Below, piece by piece: positions 61,177 to 64,000 of a stretch of 64,000 nt of DNA. The position numbers were made by a program, and so were the translations under genes. Each line of letters begins with the position of its first letter. Position 1 is the stretch's first letter. The notes under the pieces were generated by a model. That model ran no database searches. It was not told the DNA's origin and saw nothing but the letters and a program-made list of their open reading frames with translations. Source of the stretch: Pseudomonas sp. 21 (GTDB taxonomy: Bacteria > Pseudomonadota > Gammaproteobacteria > Pseudomonadales > Pseudomonadaceae); contig NZ_JYOA01000019.1 in the NCBI RefSeq assembly GCF_000955805.1, positions 1 to 64,000 on the forward strand, given 5' to 3'.

Positions 61177-64000
61177 TCAGATGCGCTCCAGCTTGGGTAG
61201 CCATACACGGATCAGGGAGAACAGGCGGTCGAGGTCGATGGGCTTGGCCAGGTAGTCGTTGGCGCCGGCGCGCAGGCACAGCTCGTGGTCGTCCTTCATC
61301 GCCTTGGCGGTCACCGCGAGGATCGGCAGCTTCTTCCAGCGCGGTTCCTGGCGGATCAGGCGCGTCGCTTCGTAGCCGTCCATCTCCGGCATCATCACGT
61401 CCATCAGCACCAGGTCGATGTCGCCGACTTCGTTGAGCTTCTCGATGGCCTCTCGACCGTTGCGCGCCACTTCCACCCGCGCGCCCTTGTGCTCCAGGGC
61501 GCTGGTGAGGGCGAAGATATTGCGCACGTCGTCGTCCACCAGCAGGATGCGCCGTTCCTCGAAGGCCCGGTCGCGGTTACGCGAGGTACGCAGCATGCGC
61601 TGGCGCTCGCTGGAGAGCTGCGACTCGACCTTGTGCAGGAACAGCGTCACCTCGTCCAGCAGGCGCTCCGGCGAACGCGCGCCCTTGATGATGATCGAGC
61701 GCGAATACTTGAGCAGCTCGGCTTCCTCGTCGCGGGTCAGGTTGCGCCCGGTGTAGACGATCACCGGCGGGAAGGAGCAGATGTCCTCCTCGCCCATGCG
61801 CCGCAGCAGTTCGTTGCCCTGCATGTCCGGCAGCTTGAGGTCGATGATCATGCAGTCGTAGATATTCTTGCGCAGCAGCTCCAGGGCCTGCTCGCCCTGC
61901 TCCACCGCGGTGATCTCGATGTCGTCGTCGCCGATCAGCCGCGAGACGCTGTCGCGCTGCAGCGGGTCGTCCTCCACCAGCAGGATGCGCTTGACCTCCT
62001 GGGTCAGCTTGGCCTCCAGCTTGCCGAACACCTCGCGCAGCTGCTCGCGGGTGGTGGGCTTGAGGGCATAGCCGATGGCCCCCAGGTGCAGGGCCGCTTC
62101 ACTGCGATCCTCCACCGACACCACGTGCACCGGCACATGGCGGGTGCGCGGGTTGGCCTTCAGGCGCTGCAGCACGGCAAGGCCGGATTCGTCGGGCAGG
62201 TGCATGTCCAGCAGGATGGCGTCGGGGCCGTGCTCGTCGGCCAGGCGCAGGCCTTCCTCGGCGCCCATGGCCACCAGGCAGCGGTAGCCCAGCTCGCGGG
62301 CCAGGTCATAGAGGATGCGGGCGAACTTCGGCTCGTCCTCCACCACCAGCACGCAGCGCTGGCCGACGCCGGCCTGCTCGCGGTCATCGGCGAAGGCCGC
62401 AGCGGCCGGCGCGCGCACCACCGGCGGCGCTACCGGAGCCGGTGCCGGCGCGACGATCGGCGCGGGCGCGCTGACTGCTTCCACCTCGGCCGGTGCCTGG
62501 TAGCTCAGCGGCAGCAACAGGCTGAACACGCTGCCCTTGCCCGGCTCGCTGCTGACGATGATGCTGCCGCCCAGCAGGTGCGCCAGGTCGCGGGAGATCG
62601 ACAGGCCCAGGCCGGTGCCGCCGTAGCGCCGGTTGGTGGCGCCATCGGCCTGCTGGAAGGCTTCGAAGATGCGCGCGAGCTGGTCTTCGGCGATGCCGAT
62701 GCCGCTGTCGCGGACGTCGAAGCGCAGCCCCTCGGGAGCGCTGCCCACGCGCAGGGAAACCTCCCCGGCATCGGTGAACTTGAAGGCGTTGGAGAGCAGG
62801 TTCTTGAGGATCTGCTCGACCCGCTGGCGGTCGCTGAACAGCAGGGCCGGGGCATCCTCGGCCACTTCGGCGACAAAACGCAGGCCCTTGTCGTCCGCCT
62901 GCGGGCGGAACAGTCCTTCCACGGCCTCCACCAGGCGGCGCACGCTGGCATTCTCCGGGCGCACTTCCAGCTTGCCGGCCTCGACCTTGGAGATGTCGAG
63001 GATGTCGTTGATCAGGTTGAGCAGGTCGTTGCCGGCGCCGTAGATCGACTCGGCGAACTTCACCTGCTCGTCGTCCAGGTTGCCCTGCTCGTTGTCCGCC
63101 AGCAGCCGCGCGAGGATCAGCGAACTGTTGAGCGGCGTGCGCAGCTCGTGGGACATGTTGGCGAGGAACTCGGACTTGTAGCGGCTGGCACGTTGCAGCT
63201 CGTCGGCGCGGCCCTGCAGGTCCAGGCGCGCCTGGTTCAGCTCGGTGTTCTTGCCGTCCAGGTCGTCGCGCTGGGCGGCCAGTTCCTGGGCCTGCTCGGC
63301 AAGGCGCTCGTTGGTCTGCTCCAGTTCCGCCTGCTGGGCCTCGAGGTGCGCCTGGGACTCCTTGAGCACCCGCGACTGCTCCTCCAGTTCCTCGTTGGCG
63401 GTCTTGAGCTCTTCCTGCTGCACCTGCAGCTCTTCGTTGAGCTGTTGGGTTTCCGCCAGCAGGTCCTGCAGGCGCTGGCGATGCTGGGCGGCGGCGATGG
63501 CGCTCCCCAGGGTCTCGGCGACGTTCTGCAGGAAGGCCTGGTCGCGTTCCTCCAGCTGGCGCAGGAAGCCCAGCTCCAGCACGCCGACCACGCCGCCATC
63601 GTTGAGCAACGGCAGCAGTGCCACGCTCACCGGCTGGCCGTTGCCCAGCGCCGAGTTGACCTTCAGATAGTCCGGCGGCAGGCCGTCGACCACGCGCAGC
63701 TTGCGCTGCCGGGCAGCCTGGGCGATCAGGCTTTCATCCGGGGCGAAGTAGTCCTCGCCCAGCGCGCTGGAGGCGAAGCCGAAGGTACCCGACAGGCGCA
63801 GCCCGCCGCGATCATCACGGACATACAGCGCGCCCACCGGGGAGGCGACGAAATCGCCGAGGAAGTCCATCAGGCTGCGTCCCAGCGTCGGCAGCGACTG
63901 CTGGCCGATCAACTGTTCGCCCAGGCGGCTCTGGCCGTCACGCAACCAGGCCTGGCGCTGCAGTTGTTCGTTGTGCAGCACCTGCCGGCGCAGGGATTCG
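61177..64000 (-). CDS. Large hybrid histidine kinase with three receiver domains (5' end outside window)
   Basis: The gene runs in from the right edge; 940 codons are visible and the frame is still open at 64000. In order: a GAF domain ([17 protein letters not shown] to about 190 residues in), a long coiled coil rich in Q and E, a HisKA domain ([14 protein letters not shown]), an ATPase domain ([32 protein letters not shown]), a proline/alanine linker, and three receivers with phospho-aspartates in [25 protein letters not shown] and [18 protein letters not shown] or membrane part is expected beyond the edge. It heads the operon with cheR, cheB and two more kinases. Confidence 0.92.
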   Translation of the reverse strand, partial: ESLRRQVLHNEQLQRQAWLRDGQSRLGEQLIGQQSLPTLGRSLMDFLGDFVASPVGALYVRDDRGGLRLSGTFGFASSALGEDYFAPDESLIAQAARQRKLRVVDGLPPDYLKVNSALGNGQPVSVALLPLLNDGGVVGVLELGFLRQLEERDQAFLQNVAETLGSAIAAAQHRQRLQDLLAETQQLNEELQVQQEELKTANEELEEQSRVLKESQAHLEAQQAELEQTNERLAEQAQELAAQRDDLDGKNTELNQARLDLQGRADELQRASRYKSEFLANMSHELRTPLNSSLILARLLADNEQGNLDDEQVKFAESIYGAGNDLLNLINDILDISKVEAGKLEVRPENASVRRLVEAVEGLFRPQADDKGLRFVAEVAEDAPALLFSDRQRVEQILKNLLSNAFKFTDAGEVSLRVGSAPEGLRFDVRDSGIGIAEDQLARIFEAFQQADGATNRRYGGTGLGLSISRDLAHLLGGSIIVSSEPGKGSVFSLLLPLSYQAPAEVEAVSAPAPIVAPAPAPVAPPVVRAPAAAAFADDREQAGVGQRCVLVVEDEPKFARILYDLARELGYRCLVAMGAEEGLRLADEHGPDAILLDMHLPDESGLAVLQRLKANPRTRHVPVHVVSVEDRSEAALHLGAIGYALKPTTREQLREVFGKLEAKLTQEVKRILLVEDDPLQRDSVSRLIGDDDIEITAVEQGEQALELLRKNIYDCMIIDLKLPDMQGNELLRRMGEEDICSFPPVIVYTGRNLTRDEEAELLKYSRSIIIKGARSPERLLDEVTLFLHKVESQLSSERQRMLRTSRNRDRAFEERRILLVDDDVRNIFALTSALEHKGARVEVARNGREAIEKLNEVGDIDLVLMDVMMPEMDGYEATRLIRQEPRWKKLPILAVTAKAMKDDHELCLRAGANDYLAKPIDLDRLFSLIRVWLPKLERI

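Noticed and set aside
1-64000. Prophage, insertion sequence, CRISPR array, tRNA or rRNA
   Set aside because: No transposase, integrase, phage structural protein, spacer-repeat array or cloverleaf was found in any part of the window.

Overview
The window is a 64 kb piece of a GC-rich gammaproteobacterial chromosome, almost certainly a Pseudomonas of the P. aeruginosa / nitroreducens / citronellolis type. The reasons are the GC-rich, densely packed genes with strong AGGAG sites, an itaconate-degradation gene order like that of P. aeruginosa, the TonB receptor / gcd / oprB block known from Pseudomonas, and Pseudomonas-type REP repeats. I saw no rRNA, tRNA, CRISPR array, insertion sequence or prophage.

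The strongest single site is at 664-691: a 28-bp sequence matching the XerC/XerD chromosome-dimer resolution site dif. Its core and XerD arm are identical to E. coli dif as I recall it. This would place the window at the replication terminus, with a gene-poor, less GC-rich flank on its left (1-660).

Layout: (1) 0.9-1.6 kb, a secreted unknown protein. (2) 2.0-8.6 kb, one operon with a Kef-type antiporter, an AI-2E/PerM-type permease and a three-part exporter (outer-membrane factor, HlyD adaptor, DUF2955 inner-membrane protein). (3) 8.6-13.4 kb, a SulP anion transporter, a MarC protein, and a PotE-like polyamine antiporter overlapping an orphan periplasmic binding protein. (4) 13.5-14.0 kb, coding relics. 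(5) 14.0-20.6 kb, an itaconate catabolic operon (hydratase, acyl-CoA dehydrogenase, MmgE/PrpD, CoA-transferase, citramalyl-CoA lyase) with a divergent LysR regulator. (6) 20.6-27.0 kb, a second LysR-controlled CoA-ester pathway: MaoC hydratase, a probable two-subunit acyl-CoA dehydrogenase, an MHS-type importer and a CoA-transferase, substrate unknown. (7) 27.1-30.9 kb, a ParD-like/methionine aminopeptidase pair, an SDR enzyme and two AraC regulators. (8) 31.0-36.4 kb, an EmrAB/TolC-like efflux operon, a methyltransferase and a g-type lysozyme inhibitor. (9) 36.4-39.9 kb, an EAL phosphodiesterase gene interrupted by an in-frame amber codon, opposite a REC-LuxR-PAS-ATPase-like fusion. (10) 40.0-47.1 kb, an MFS transporter and an amine-catabolism group (binding protein, PucR regulator, cupin, FAD oxidase). 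(11) 47.3-53.5 kb, a PqqU-like TonB receptor divergent from PQQ-dependent glucose dehydrogenase and an OprB porin, a periplasmic glucose-oxidation module. (12) 53.6-56.5 kb, a YegP-like protein, a diguanylate cyclase and a small unknown. (13) 56.6-64 kb, a signalling operon running in from the right edge: a large hybrid kinase with three receiver domains, CheR, CheB, a receiver-kinase and a PAS hybrid kinase, with no methyl-accepting receptor in view.

Two inverted REP doublets (41.5 and 47.2 kb) bracket the amine-catabolism region. Where I moved a start from the longest open frame, the choice rests on a Shine-Dalgarno sequence or on alignment with remembered family members. Family names are from memory of sequences and motifs; no search was run.
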